Below are positions 8,401 through 16,969 of a stretch of DNA of 33,152 bases, in pieces. The notes under the pieces were generated by a model. It was given only the letters and a program-made list of their open reading frames with translations. It did no database searches and was not told the origin of the DNA. Source of the DNA: an uncultured Clostridia bacterium (GTDB lineage: Bacteria > Bacillota > Clostridia > Oscillospirales > Acutalibacteraceae); NCBI GenBank assembly GCA_904399395.1, contig CAJFPJ010000039.1:1-33152 (forward strand), given 5' to 3'. The position numbers and the translations under genes were made by a program. Each line of letters begins with the position of its first letter. The first letter of the stretch is position 1.

Positions 8401-9254
8401 AGGCCGCGGCCCTGCAGGAAATTTCGGGGAATGTTTCCGTTCTGCCGGAGGTTTCTGCTATAGAAAAGCCGCAGGGATTTGCCTCTTTTGACCTTGCAGC
8501 CACCTTGGAATGCGGGCAATGCTTCCGGTGGGAGGCGCTGCCCGGCGGGGAATACCGCTTTGCTGCAGGCAGCCGGTTCATGAGAGCCGGGCCCTCCTCC
8601 CTTTCCTCTCTCTGGGAGGACGAAGGGTGGCGGGTGTATTTTGACTTGGATCGGGATTACGACGCCATTCGCAGGGAGCTTTCTATTTTGGATCCGGCTC
8701 TGGAAAAGGCAGCCGCCTATGCGCCGGGGATACGGATACTGAACCAGGATCCCTGGGAGGCCCTCTGTTGTTTCATTCTCTCTCAAAATAACAATATTCC
8801 CCGGATTAAGGGCATCGTTGCCCGTCTCTGCGAAAATTTTGGGGAATCTGTAGAGGGGGGATTCGACTTCCCCGGGCCGGAGAAGCTGGCCTCTCTTTCA
8901 CCGGAGGAGCTCTCCCCTTTGCGGTGTGGCTTCAGGGCTCGGTATCTGATAGATGCCGCCCAGCGGGTGGCTCTTAAGAAAGAGGGCCTTGTGCTGGGAA
9001 AGCTGCGGGAGATTCCAGTGGAAGAAGCCCGTACGGCGCTGATGAAAATCGTAGGGGTAGGCCGCAAGGTGGCGGACTGCACCCTGCTTTATGGTCTTCA
9101 CCGGCTGGAGGTCTTCCCCATAGACGTGTGGATGAAGCGGGCTATGGAAAGACTTTTTCCCGGGAAATCCCCGGAGATGTTTGGCCCCTGGGCGGGCGTG
9201 GCCCAGCAGTATATTTTCCATTACAGCCGGAATCACCCCTGGGAGTTCCGTTGA
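8397..9254 (+). CDS. OGG1-type 8-oxoguanine DNA glycosylase / AP lyase
   Basis: Base-excision repair enzyme of the HhH-GPD superfamily, 285 aa, removing oxidised purines (8-oxoG) from DNA. After an OGG N-terminal domain (ECGQCFRW at about 38-45) come SQNNNIPRI (129-137), the helix-hairpin-helix IVGVGRKVADC with the catalytic Lys at about 224, and FPIDVWMKR with the conserved Asp at about 243. These are the hallmark residues of bifunctional OGG1 enzymes. The GTG start overlaps the preceding stop by 4 nt (GTGA), giving coupled translation with the DUF6062 gene. A terminator follows immediately, so this is a two-gene unit. Confidence 0.92.
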   Translation: MKAAALQEISGNVSVLPEVSAIEKPQGFASFDLAATLECGQCFRWEALPGGEYRFAAGSRFMRAGPSSLSSLWEDEGWRVYFDLDRDYDAIRRELSILDPALEKAAAYAPGIRILNQDPWEALCCFILSQNNNIPRIKGIVARLCENFGESVEGGFDFPGPEKLASLSPEELSPLRCGFRARYLIDAAQRVALKKEGLVLGKLREIPVEEARTALMKIVGVGRKVADCTLLYGLHRLEVFPIDVWMKRAMERLFPGKSPEMFGPWAGVAQQYIFHYSRNHPWEFR

Positions 9255-9263
9255 TGGAACGGG

Positions 9264-9288
9264 AAAAGCGGGAATGGCCCCGCTTTTT
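9264..9288 (+). terminator. intrinsic terminator after the glycosylase gene
   Basis: AAAAGCGGG / CCCGCTTTTT stem-loop with a T-run 10 bp after the stop codon. Confidence 0.8.
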
Positions 9289-9352
9289 CTTTGTCTCTCT
9301 TTAAAGCCGGCTTCTCAACAGGAAGGGAATTTTAAAGGAAAGGAAGAAGACA

Positions 9353-10375
9353 ATGCTGATTCTGGCAGTGATGTGTGTTGGAATATGCTTGGGATATCTG
9401 TGGGTGTATCGTCTCCCTTCTTTCATCCACCGGGCGAATTCCTTTTTGCAGATGGGCTGCACTTTATTTCTGATTTATTCCATGGGGGTGCTTTTGGGGC
9501 AGCGGGAAAATTTTTGGGGAGAGCTTTCACAGCTGGGGCTTTCCAGTCTCCTTTTGGCCCTGTTTCCCATGGCCTTTTCCGTTGCATTTGTATACTGCTT
9601 TACTGCCCGTCCGTTGAGAAAGGCCCGAAAAGCCCGGTGGACGGCTGCAAAGATTGAAGGCGTCTCAGAGGAAGGAGAAGTTTCCGGGGCCGCCGTTGGG
9701 CCGGATGGGGCGGAAGGAGAAGGTTCGGATAAGAAGCCGGGGGAAAAAACTTCCGGCCGGGACTGGACGGCTTTGTTTGTACTTTTTGCTTTGGCGGCAG
9801 GCGTTTGGAGCGGCCAATCCCTGCCGGATGCTTTTCTAACTCTTGTGGAGAAGAGCTCCGATGGGATCCTCTATGTGCTTATGTTTACAGTGGGGGTCAG
9901 TGTGGGAGCGAATCGCGTAGTGATCCGCAAGCTGCGTGAGATGGATCTGCGGGCTTGTTTGACGCCCCTGGGGGTGATCCTTGGTTCTCTTGCGGGAGGA
10001 GCCTTCTGCTGCCTTTTGACCCGTTTCACAATTTGGGAGACAGCGGGCATCGGAGCCGGCATGGGGTGGTACAGCCTTAGCGGCGTGCTTCTGGGGGATC
10101 TCTACGGGGCGGATGCGGGAGCAGCGGCGTTTCTTTCCAACCTGATGCGGGAGCTTTTTACCTTCCTTCTGGCTCCTGCTGTTATGAAACGGCTCAACAG
10201 CTTTTCAGGCATTGCTATGGCCGGGGCCACCAGCGAGGATACAACTCTCCCCATCCTCATGCGGGGCAGCTCAGAGGAGGTGGCGGTCTATGCCGTCATA
10301 AACGGTGTTCTGACCAGCGCAGCTGTGCCTGTGCTGATTCGAGCCGTTGCTGCTCTTTCGGGAGCCGGAGGCTGA
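9353..10375 (+). CDS. lysO: LysO-type lysine exporter (DUF340)
   Basis: A 340-aa multi-pass membrane protein. It has an N-terminal hydrophobic half, a hydrophilic cytoplasmic insert (about residues 84-138), and a C-terminal half with the family signatures GMGWYSLSGVLL, SNLMREL and AGATSEDTTLPI. The acidic pair in the last motif and the conserved Arg-Glu are typical of LysO (YbjE), which exports L-lysine and the toxic analogue thialysine. The ATG is preceded by the purine-rich GGAAAGGAAGAAG. I looked for a lysine riboswitch, but the leader is only ~65 bp after the upstream terminator and shows none. The linker is longer than I expect for the family. It is a single-gene unit with a terminator at about 10450. 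Confidence 0.85.
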   Translation: MLILAVMCVGICLGYLWVYRLPSFIHRANSFLQMGCTLFLIYSMGVLLGQRENFWGELSQLGLSSLLLALFPMAFSVAFVYCFTARPLRKARKARWTAAKIEGVSEEGEVSGAAVGPDGAEGEGSDKKPGEKTSGRDWTALFVLFALAAGVWSGQSLPDAFLTLVEKSSDGILYVLMFTVGVSVGANRVVIRKLREMDLRACLTPLGVILGSLAGGAFCCLLTRFTIWETAGIGAGMGWYSLSGVLLGDLYGADAGAAAFLSNLMRELFTFLLAPAVMKRLNSFSGIAMAGATSEDTTLPILMRGSSEEVAVYAVINGVLTSAAVPVLIRAVAALSGAGG

Positions 10376-10831
10376 AGAGATTATTCTTTGGTTTTCCGCA
10401 GGTTTCTGCCTCCTATTTTCCGCTTGTCTGTTTTTTCGCATATAAAATAGGCCCGCACGCAGATTTCTGTAGACTGTGTGCGGGCCTGTTTTCGGCCTCC
10501 ATGTTGGAAATACTTTGTGAAAAGTATGTTCCTGGGTAATGATGTAGAATTTACGGTAAAACGTTTTGAAGCCATGGTCAAATTTCCTAAAAACATCCGG
10601 TTTCAGCAGCTTTTTCCCGCTTTAGCGACGGAATTCAGGAAAGCGCCAGAAAACTGGCGCTGAAATCTGGAATTCAGAATCCGGTTGTGCTATTCTAAAG
10701 AACGTTTTGAGGGAAAGGGAAAGGCAGAACACTCGGCTGCCTGCCTTTCCAGCTGCCTGAAGAGAGGCTTCGGGGTAAAGCCCTTTTTCCATAAGCCCTA
10801 CGGGCGGAAACAGAAAGGATGTCTGCATGCC
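10376..10831. other. non-coding region between lysO and MATE gene, several hairpins
   Basis: It holds the lysO terminator and then at least two further strong hairpins: AGCGCCAG-aaaa-CTGGCGCT at 10642-10661, and GGAAAGGCAG / CTGCCTTTCC at about 10719-10750. Smaller GGCTT/AAGCC and GCCC/GGGC stems lie just before the MATE start. I see no match to a riboswitch core that I know, such as ykkC/guanidine, yybP-ykoY or preQ1. A structured leader is possible. Confidence 0.4.
10450..10491 (+). terminator. intrinsic terminator after lysO
   Basis: A 13-bp stem GGCCCGCACGCAG / CTGTGTGCGGGCC with one G-U pair is followed by TGTTTT. Confidence 0.75.
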
Positions 10832-12190
10832 ATGACAAAGGATATGACGGCCGGTTCCCCGGCCAAGCTGATTTTGAAATTTACCATTCCTCTGATTTTC
10901 GGGAATCTTTTCCAGCAGTTTTACTCTATGGTGGATACCATCATCGTAGGCCGCTATCTGGGGAAGGAGGCGCTGGCGGGGGTGGGATCTACCGGTTCTA
11001 TCAATTATATGATTATCGGCTTCTGCATCGGCACCTGCGCCGGCTTTGCCATACCGGTGGCCCAGCGGTTCGGAGCCAGGCATTTTGACGATCTCAGGCG
11101 CTTTGTGGGGAATATCCTCTGGCTGGCAGCGGGATTTTCTGTGATCCTCACCCTTCTTACGGTGGTTTTGTGCCGCCCTATTCTTTCAGCCATGAATACC
11201 CCCGCTGATATCTATGAATATGCCTATTGGTATATCGTCATCATTTTTGCCGGAATCCCGGCTACGGTATTTTACAATATTCTGGCAAGCCTTCTTCGCG
11301 CCCTGGGGGATAGCCGCACCCCTGTCATATTTTTGGTGCTGGCCTCTATTATCAACATAGTGTTGGATTTTGTGCTTGTTCTGGGAACACCCATGGGGGT
11401 GGCGGGGGCTGCCGTGGCTACAGTTGCCTCTCAACTGGTTTCAGGAGCTGCCTGCTTTGTATTTATTGCAAAGCGATTCGATATTCTGCATATTACGAAG
11501 GATGACATGAGGCCTCGGCCCCCTTATATGGCGGAGCTATGCGGCATGGGAATCCCCATGGGATTGCAGTGCTCCATCACCGCCATAGGCGGTATCCTGC
11601 TGCAGAGTTCTGTCAACGGATTGGGCTCTCTTTCTGTGGCATCAGTGGCAGCTGCCAACAAGCTTTCTGCCTTCTTTACTTGTGCCTTTGATGCCATGGG
11701 CGTGTCCATGTCCACCTATACAGGCCAAAACGTGGGAGCCCGCCGGTTTGACCGGATCCCACCGGGGCTGCGGGCCGGCATGGCCATCGGTTCCGTCTAT
11801 TCCATAGGAGCTTTTCTGATCCTGTTTTTCTTTGGCAGAGTGCTGGTCACCATGTTTATAGACGGCTCTGAGACAGCCATTATTGAAGGCGCCTTCCAAT
11901 TTCTCATGGCAAATTCCGCCTTTTATATCCCCCTTGCGGCGGTGAATATTTATCGACTGCTGATCCAAGGCATGGGATACAGTAAAATAGCCATGTTTGC
12001 CGGAGTCTGCGAAATGGCGGCCAGAAGCTTTGCGGGGCTGGGGCTGGTGCCTGCTTTCGGGTATACGGCCGCCTGCTTTGCCAATCCCCTGGCCTGGGTT
12101 ATGGCGGATGTATTCCTCATTCCCTTGTATATACACCTGCTGCGCAAGACAAAGCGTCAGGAAGAGTTGGAACCCAGGACAAGGACGTGA
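10832..12190 (+). CDS. MATE family multidrug/metabolite exporter
   Basis: A 452-aa, roughly 12-TM antiporter of the multidrug and toxic compound extrusion superfamily, DinF/MepA-like branch, coupling export to Na+ or H+. The N-terminus MTKDMTAGSPAKLILKFTIP and IFGNLFQQFYSMVDTIIVGR is the classic MATE opening; the second half repeats the fold from about residue 235 (GIPMGLQCSITAIGGILLQ). I start at ATG 10832, about 12 nt after AAAGGA, because the upstream in-frame extension to a TTG at 10685 covers hairpins and lacks MATE similarity. The spacing is a little long. The substrate cannot be predicted. The leader is long and structured. Confidence 0.9.
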   Translation: MTKDMTAGSPAKLILKFTIPLIFGNLFQQFYSMVDTIIVGRYLGKEALAGVGSTGSINYMIIGFCIGTCAGFAIPVAQRFGARHFDDLRRFVGNILWLAAGFSVILTLLTVVLCRPILSAMNTPADIYEYAYWYIVIIFAGIPATVFYNILASLLRALGDSRTPVIFLVLASIINIVLDFVLVLGTPMGVAGAAVATVASQLVSGAACFVFIAKRFDILHITKDDMRPRPPYMAELCGMGIPMGLQCSITAIGGILLQSSVNGLGSLSVASVAAANKLSAFFTCAFDAMGVSMSTYTGQNVGARRFDRIPPGLRAGMAIGSVYSIGAFLILFFFGRVLVTMFIDGSETAIIEGAFQFLMANSAFYIPLAAVNIYRLLIQGMGYSKIAMFAGVCEMAARSFAGLGLVPAFGYTAACFANPLAWVMADVFLIPLYIHLLRKTKRQEELEPRTRT

Positions 12191-12400
12191 GCCTGAAAGG
12201 CTACGTTTTCAGCTCCCTGAAGAAAATAAAAGTCCCTTGCCTTTCCCCTAGGGGCCTGGTATGCTCATAAGGGAGAATTTGTTGCGAAGCCTTTCCCCCA
12301 CCCTGCGCTTCTTCTTTGCCCTGTCGGGCAGGGCTGAGCGGGAGGGGCGGATACTGATGAAACGCGGAAATATTATAAAACCATTTTGGAGGTGCGGATA

Positions 12401-13615
12401 ATGAAATTACTTCTTGCCGGTATATCCGGCTACGGCGCCTATTACATGAAGCTTCTGACAGAGTTCGCAGATCTCTCGGAGAATCCTCTCTGCGGCGTGG
12501 TGGATCCTTACCCGGAAAATTCCCCCTGGCTGACCTGGCTCCGAGAGCATAATGTGCCTGTGTATCCTTCACTGGAGGCGTTTTATGAGCAGGATTCAGC
12601 GGATCTGGTTTTTCTGGCCACACCCATCGCTCTGCACAGGCCCCAGATTCTGGAAGCCATGGCTCATGGATCTCATGTGCTGTGCGAGAAGCCCCTTACA
12701 GCCCGCATCCAGGAGGCTTTGGAACTCCGAAATGCCCGGGATAACTTCGGGAAAAAGTTGGGCGTGGGGTTTCAGTGGTCCTTCTGCCACACCATGCAGA
12801 CCCTGAAGAAGGATATTCTGGCCGGTGTGTTCGGGAGGCCTATATCCTTTTCCACATTTATATCTTGGAAGCGGGACGACGCCTATTATGACCCCAAAGG
12901 CTGGAAGGGCAAAGTCTATGACCGAGAGAAGGGATGGTATCTGGATTCCGTGGCCACCAATGCTACGGCCCATTATCTCCATGGGCTTCTATTCCTTCTG
13001 GGGGATACCATGATCACCTCTGCCATGCCGGAGTATGTGGAGGGCAGCGTCTACAGGGCCCGGCCCATAGAGAGTTTTGACACAGTATTCCTCCGGGGGG
13101 AGTATAAAGGCTGCAGGCTTCTGTATACGGCCACCCATGTGGGAGAGGTGAATGAGAACCCTACCTTCCGTCTCTGCTTTGAGAATGGAGAGGTGATTTT
13201 TGGGGACAGCACCGGCCAGACGGTGGTGGCCCGGTTTCACGACGGCCGTGAGATTGTGTATGGAAAGCCCCAGACCGACGAAGAAAACGCCCAGAAGATT
13301 CTGCGCATGATCCAGTGTGTAAAAGAGGACGAATCCCCCGCCTGCTCGGTGGAAACTATCCTGCCCCATCTTGCCATATGCAACGGTATATTTGACCGGT
13401 TCCCCATCGCCGGTTTCCCGGCGGAACTTGTGGAGCGGGAGGAATCCCCCGCCTCTCTTCACGTGAAGGGCTTATATGAAGAAGCGCGCCGCTGCTATGA
13501 GGAAGGTCTTCTTCCCGATGAAGCCGGGTGCTCCTGGTCCGTTCCATCCCGCCGGTTCTCCCCGGGTGAGATTACATCCTTTTCGGGGGAACGCTTTCTT
13601 CCGGCGAAGGGATAA
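12401..13615 (+). CDS. Gfo/Idh/MocA family NAD(P)-dependent oxidoreductase
   Basis: A 404-aa soluble dehydrogenase. The N-terminal Rossmann fold has GISGYG (about 7-12), D36 after the second strand (VVDP) and the family motif CEKPLT with its Lys at about 97. The C-terminal half is the alpha/beta domain that binds substrates, often sugars, inositols or their derivatives. GWYLDSVATNATAHYLHGLLFLLG corresponds to the usual GG.l.D.g.H..d region with the catalytic His retained. The start at ATG 12401 is set by GGAGGTG 7 nt upstream; an in-frame TTG at 12386 overlaps that site. The gene has no operon partners, so the substrate is unknown. A terminator follows at 13741. Confidence 0.88.
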   Translation: MKLLLAGISGYGAYYMKLLTEFADLSENPLCGVVDPYPENSPWLTWLREHNVPVYPSLEAFYEQDSADLVFLATPIALHRPQILEAMAHGSHVLCEKPLTARIQEALELRNARDNFGKKLGVGFQWSFCHTMQTLKKDILAGVFGRPISFSTFISWKRDDAYYDPKGWKGKVYDREKGWYLDSVATNATAHYLHGLLFLLGDTMITSAMPEYVEGSVYRARPIESFDTVFLRGEYKGCRLLYTATHVGEVNENPTFRLCFENGEVIFGDSTGQTVVARFHDGREIVYGKPQTDEENAQKILRMIQCVKEDESPACSVETILPHLAICNGIFDRFPIAGFPAELVEREESPASLHVKGLYEEARRCYEEGLLPDEAGCSWSVPSRRFSPGEITSFSGERFLPAKG

Positions 13616-13740
13616 GAATAAAAGGACAGCGAATGAGCCTGCAGAAGCAAAAGCTGAGGAACTTGCCGATAGCCCGTGCAGGAATGTATCTGCGGCATGA
13701 TCAGAGTAAAGGGAAAAGAGTTTCCCACCGCTAAAATAGG

Positions 13741-13782
13741 AATGCGCCCCGAATCCTTTTTATGGATTCGGGGCGCATTTTT
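13741..13782. terminator. bidirectional terminator between convergent genes
   Basis: AATGCGCCCCGAATCC / GGATTCGGGGCGCATT stem with A and T runs on the two sides. It serves the rightward oxidoreductase gene and the leftward histidine kinase gene. Confidence 0.85.
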
Positions 13783-13848
13783 ATACTCTCCTCTCCTTGC
13801 CTCCCAATGCAAAAACTGTATTGATGAAAGCATGCAAGAGCGAAAATT

Positions 13849-15189
13849 CTATTCGGGCCGCTGCGAGGGAGCGTGTGTGTGAGCGCAGGCGGGGAAAATG
13901 GCCTCTATTCGCAACCTGTGAAGGGATTCTTTGCCGGCTGTTTCCTGGCTTGTTTCTGCGAGACAGGCCTTTATTTTTCCCCTGTGGGCCTCCACAACCG
14001 CCTTGGCGATGGAAAGCCCCAACCCATAGCCGCCGGTTTGAGAGCTGCGAGAAGGATCTGCCCGGTAAAACCGCTCAAACATAGCGTTCAGCTGTTCCGG
14101 AAGTGCGGCCTCCGTGGTATTTTCCACGGCCAGGCAGATGTTTCGCTTTCGTTCCTCCAAGGATAGGAGGATGCCGCTCTCTTCTACGGAGTATTTCAGG
14201 GCGTTTTCCAGCAGGATGGAAACAAGTTGCCGCAGGGCTTTTTCGTCCCCCTTAACGGTTAACATAGGTTGAATCTGCAGGGACAGGTGTTTTCCCTGGG
14301 TTTTGGCGGGGGCCTGAAAGGATTGAGCCGTTTCGCTTACAAGGTCGGAAAACGGGAGTTCAATTTCAGCCAGCCGGGGCTTTTCCTCTTCCATGCGGGA
14401 AAGGAAGACAAGATCGTTTGTTAAGGCTGTGAGCCGTTTTGTCTGGGCTTTTATATCCCTGAGCCATTCGTTTTCCCCTTCCTCCATCTCGAGAATCTCT
14501 GCATCCGCGTCGATAATGGTAATGGGCGTACGGATTTCGTGGCCCGCATCTGTGATGAAACGTTTCTGTTTTTCGTAGCTTTCCAGAATGGGGCGGATGA
14601 TGCGTTTGGAAAACAGGAGGATCAGGCCGAATACAGCCAAAAGCCCTAGGAAAGAGATCCCGCAGCTGGCGGCCAGGAAGGTGCGGAAGGTGGAAAGACC
14701 TCTTCCGCAGTCGAGAAATATAATCAGGCTTTCCTCTCCTTCTGCGCTGCGGGCATATCGGTAATCCCCCAAAAAGCCTCGTTCACTGCCGGTTGCAAAA
14801 ACTGCCTGGGCAAATTCTGCGGCTGTATCCGTATCCACTGCGGCGATTTTTCCCGTATCCACAGATACAATGGCTCCGCTTTGGGTGAGGCGCACGGAAA
14901 AATAGCGGGATTCATAAGGCAACTCGGGAGAAAAGGGCTTTTGTCGGACCTTCTCCCCCTGATCTGCCTGGCTTTCAGGCTCCGGGCCGACACCGTCCTC
15001 CGGCCTGAAAAGGTCTTCCCTTTTGGGAAATACGCCTCCGTTTTCCTGCAGGATGGATAGGGTTTCGTCCGCTTCTGCAAGAATTTCCCTGTAATTGAGA
15101 AAATTGACCGCTCCCATGATGACCGTCAGTACCAAAAAAAGAGAGAGCATGGAGGCGGCAACCAGCTTGGCCCGCAGCTTTTTGATCAT
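13849..15189 (-). CDS. membrane sensor histidine kinase
   Basis: A 446-aa two-component sensor. It has a TM helix (about 10-32), an extracytoplasmic sensing domain (about 33-165, no recognised fold), a second TM (about 170-193), and a HisKA domain with phospho-accepting His217 in HEIRTP. The HATPase domain has ENALKYS (N box), FERFYRADPSRS (F box) and GGYGLGLSIAKAVVEAHRG (G2 box). All catalytic motifs are intact, so the kinase itself looks functional. Its ATG overlaps the TGA stop of the response regulator (ATGA), the usual coupled order. The stimulus is unknown. The divergent VTC operon next door is the most obvious candidate target. Confidence 0.92.
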   Translation of the reverse strand: MIKKLRAKLVAASMLSLFLVLTVIMGAVNFLNYREILAEADETLSILQENGGVFPKREDLFRPEDGVGPEPESQADQGEKVRQKPFSPELPYESRYFSVRLTQSGAIVSVDTGKIAAVDTDTAAEFAQAVFATGSERGFLGDYRYARSAEGEESLIIFLDCGRGLSTFRTFLAASCGISFLGLLAVFGLILLFSKRIIRPILESYEKQKRFITDAGHEIRTPITIIDADAEILEMEEGENEWLRDIKAQTKRLTALTNDLVFLSRMEEEKPRLAEIELPFSDLVSETAQSFQAPAKTQGKHLSLQIQPMLTVKGDEKALRQLVSILLENALKYSVEESGILLSLEERKRNICLAVENTTEAALPEQLNAMFERFYRADPSRSSQTGGYGLGLSIAKAVVEAHRGKIKACLAETSQETAGKESLHRLRIEAIFPACAHTHAPSQRPE

Positions 15190-15871
15190 AGGGGATTTCC
15201 CTCCGTTCCCTCTAAAAAGTATCCCGCGTTCCTTGCGGCGCGGATCCGTATATCCGCATGGAGGGCTTCCAGCTTTTTTCGCAGATAGGAGATATACACC
15301 CAGACCACGTTGATTTCGGTTTCGCTGTCGTAACCCCAGATGCGTTCCATAAAGCGCTCGGTGGGGATCCTGCTGCCGGGGTTACGCATGAGGAGCTCCA
15401 TCATCTGATATTCCTTGTTTGCCAGACGAAAGCTCCCGGTAGGGGAAGAAAGCTCAAAATTGGCGCTATCTAGAGTGATATTGCCCGCTCGCAGGCGGGA
15501 ATCCGCATGAGACGCCTGGCTCCTTGTCATGGCGCGGATACGGGCAAGAAGCTCTTTGGCCGCAAAAGGCTTGACCATATAGTCGTTTGCGCCGCAGTCC
15601 AGCCCCAGGACTTTATCATCCACTTCGGATTTAGCCGTTAAAAGCAGGATGGGCACCCGGTCCCCCTTTTCCCGGATACGTTTTAAGACCGTGATACCGT
15701 CTATTTTCGGCATCATAATATCCAGAATAGCGCCGTCGTAATTGCCGCTTTCTAGGTAGGCCAAGGCCTCTTCCCATCAAATACGGCATCCACGGAATAT
15801 TGGTTTTTTTCTAATATAGCGCATACCGCCCTGGAGAGGGATCTTTCATCCTCTGCAAATAAAAGCCGCAT
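15186..15871 (-). pseudogene. OmpR-family response regulator, frameshifted
   Basis: Reading from ATG 15871 (AAAGGGAGG 8 nt upstream) gives MRLLFAEDERSLSRAVCAIL... ending VDAVFDG, a normal receiver N-terminus. At 15773-15775 the frame is lost: the minus strand reads GGGAAGAGG where GGGGAAGAGG would restore DGEEALAYLE. The rest is in a second frame: GAILDIMMP with the phospho-Asp, the conserved Thr (LLTAK), the Lys (MVKPF) and a winged-helix DNA-binding domain (about 125-220) ending in RAARNAGYFLEG. A single missing G in a G-run explains everything. It may be a real inactivating or phase-variable mutation, or a sequencing error. The following kinase gene overlaps it by 4 nt. Confidence 0.85.
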
Positions 15872-15948
15872 AAGGCAAGCCTCCCTTTCTGTGGGGTGTA
15901 TTCCCGGTTTTCCGCCGGCCCCCCTTCTTCTAGTATTCTATATATGTA

Positions 15949-15978
15949 AGTATACCATTGCAGCGCAAAAAACCGCAA
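15949..15978 (-). promoter_or_regulatory. candidate promoter for the two-component system
   Basis: On the minus strand, TTGCGG (15973-15978) and TATACT (15949-15954) are 18 bp apart and about 80 bp upstream of the regulator start. Confidence 0.4.
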
Positions 15979-16127
15979 AGCCTTGCCAGAAAAATTAAAG
16001 CTGGAAATACTTTTTTGCCCGGGCGAAAATTTTCCCCGCATGGGGTATAGAAGTGCCGAACTGCTTGGCTCTGTGCTGCCATGTGCAGAAAATCTATGTT
16101 TTCTGTGCACAGTATACCGCTTGTACA

Positions 16128-16218
16128 TTAAGTGGGGTTAAAAATATTTCTTCATGTCCCCGATATCCCGAAAAAAGCCCGGCGGTTTTAAGTTAAGTTA
16201 GGGTTTGATCTGTATACT
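16128..16218 (+). promoter_or_regulatory. VTC-operon promoter region with TTAAG repeats
   Basis: A TATACT -10 element (16213-16218) lies before the operon. Around the expected -35 there is no good hexamer, but the sequence TTAAGTTAAGTTAGG (16188-16202) gives tandem 5-bp repeats. TTAAGTGGGGTTAA lies further upstream (16128-16141). Direct repeats in a weak -35 region are typical of promoters activated by OmpR-family regulators, and one is encoded divergently next door. The link is inference. Confidence 0.4.
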
Positions 16219-16240
16219 GGGGATAAAGGAGATGAGGTCC

Positions 16241-16969
16241 GTGAGTTATCAGATGGTTTTCAAACGATATGAGCTGAAATACATGCTGACACGGAAAGAG
16301 AAAACAGCGGTGCTGGAAGCTATGGAACCGTATATGGCGCTGGATTCCTATGGACGCACCACCATACGGAATATTTATTTCGATACTGAAAATTACAGGT
16401 TGATCCGCCGCTCCATTGAAAGGCCGGCTTATAAAGAGAAACTGCGCCTTCGCAGCTATAAGGCCTCCGGCCCGGAGGACCCTGTCTTTGTGGAACTGAA
16501 GAAGAAGTATAAATCAGTGGTATATAAGCGCAGGCTTATCGCCGCCCAGGCTCAGGCCATGGAATGCCTGCAAAAGGGGGAGCACCTTCCTGTTAATTCC
16601 CAGATTGCAGACGAGATTCAGTATTTCTGCAGCTATTATGGGAAGCTCTTCCCTACGGTGTTTCTTTCCTATGAGAGGGAAGCGTATTATTGCCGGGATG
16701 GAGGCGATTTCCGGGTTACCTTTGATGAAAACATCCTGGCCCGTCGTGAGGGATTTTCCTTCCGGGAGGGGATTTATGGTACCCCTCTTATCGAAAGGGG
16801 CAGCACGCTTATGGAGGTAAAAACCTCCGGCGGCCTGCCTCTGTGGCTGGTACGCTGCCTTTCAGAACATGCCATCTTCAAAACGTCTTTTTCCAAATAC
16901 GGGACAGCGTATGAAAATATGATACGGGCGGATGCAGCCGCCTGCGAGGGAGGTATTCTGCATGCTTGA
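16241..16969 (+). CDS. VTC domain-containing (polyphosphate polymerase-like) protein
   Basis: A 242-aa cytoplasmic protein of the VTC/triphosphate-tunnel family. Basic and acidic residues expected to line the tunnel are present: FKRYELKYML at the N-terminus, IYFDTE, KEKLRLRSY, VFVELKKKY, KRR, and a C-terminal MEVKTSG followed by FSKYGTAY. Related eukaryotic Vtc4 makes polyphosphate; the substrate of the bacterial proteins is not established. I start at GTG 16241, 9 nt after AAGGAG; the in-frame sequence upstream runs through that binding site. The stop overlaps the DUF4956 gene by 8 bp, giving a VTC-DUF4956-beta-helix operon, a recurrent clostridial arrangement. CotH, a frequent partner, is absent here. 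Confidence 0.88.
   Translation: MSYQMVFKRYELKYMLTRKEKTAVLEAMEPYMALDSYGRTTIRNIYFDTENYRLIRRSIERPAYKEKLRLRSYKASGPEDPVFVELKKKYKSVVYKRRLIAAQAQAMECLQKGEHLPVNSQIADEIQYFCSYYGKLFPTVFLSYEREAYYCRDGGDFRVTFDENILARREGFSFREGIYGTPLIERGSTLMEVKTSGGLPLWLVRCLSEHAIFKTSFSKYGTAYENMIRADAAACEGGILHA

Noticed and set aside
9255-9352. Lysine riboswitch before the LysO gene
   Set aside because: The space after the terminator is about 65 bp, too short for an L-box aptamer, and no matching motif is visible.
15811-16128. 105-codon reverse-strand open frame upstream of the response regulator
   Set aside because: Its end is an out-of-frame reading of the regulator's first codons and it crosses that gene's promoter.
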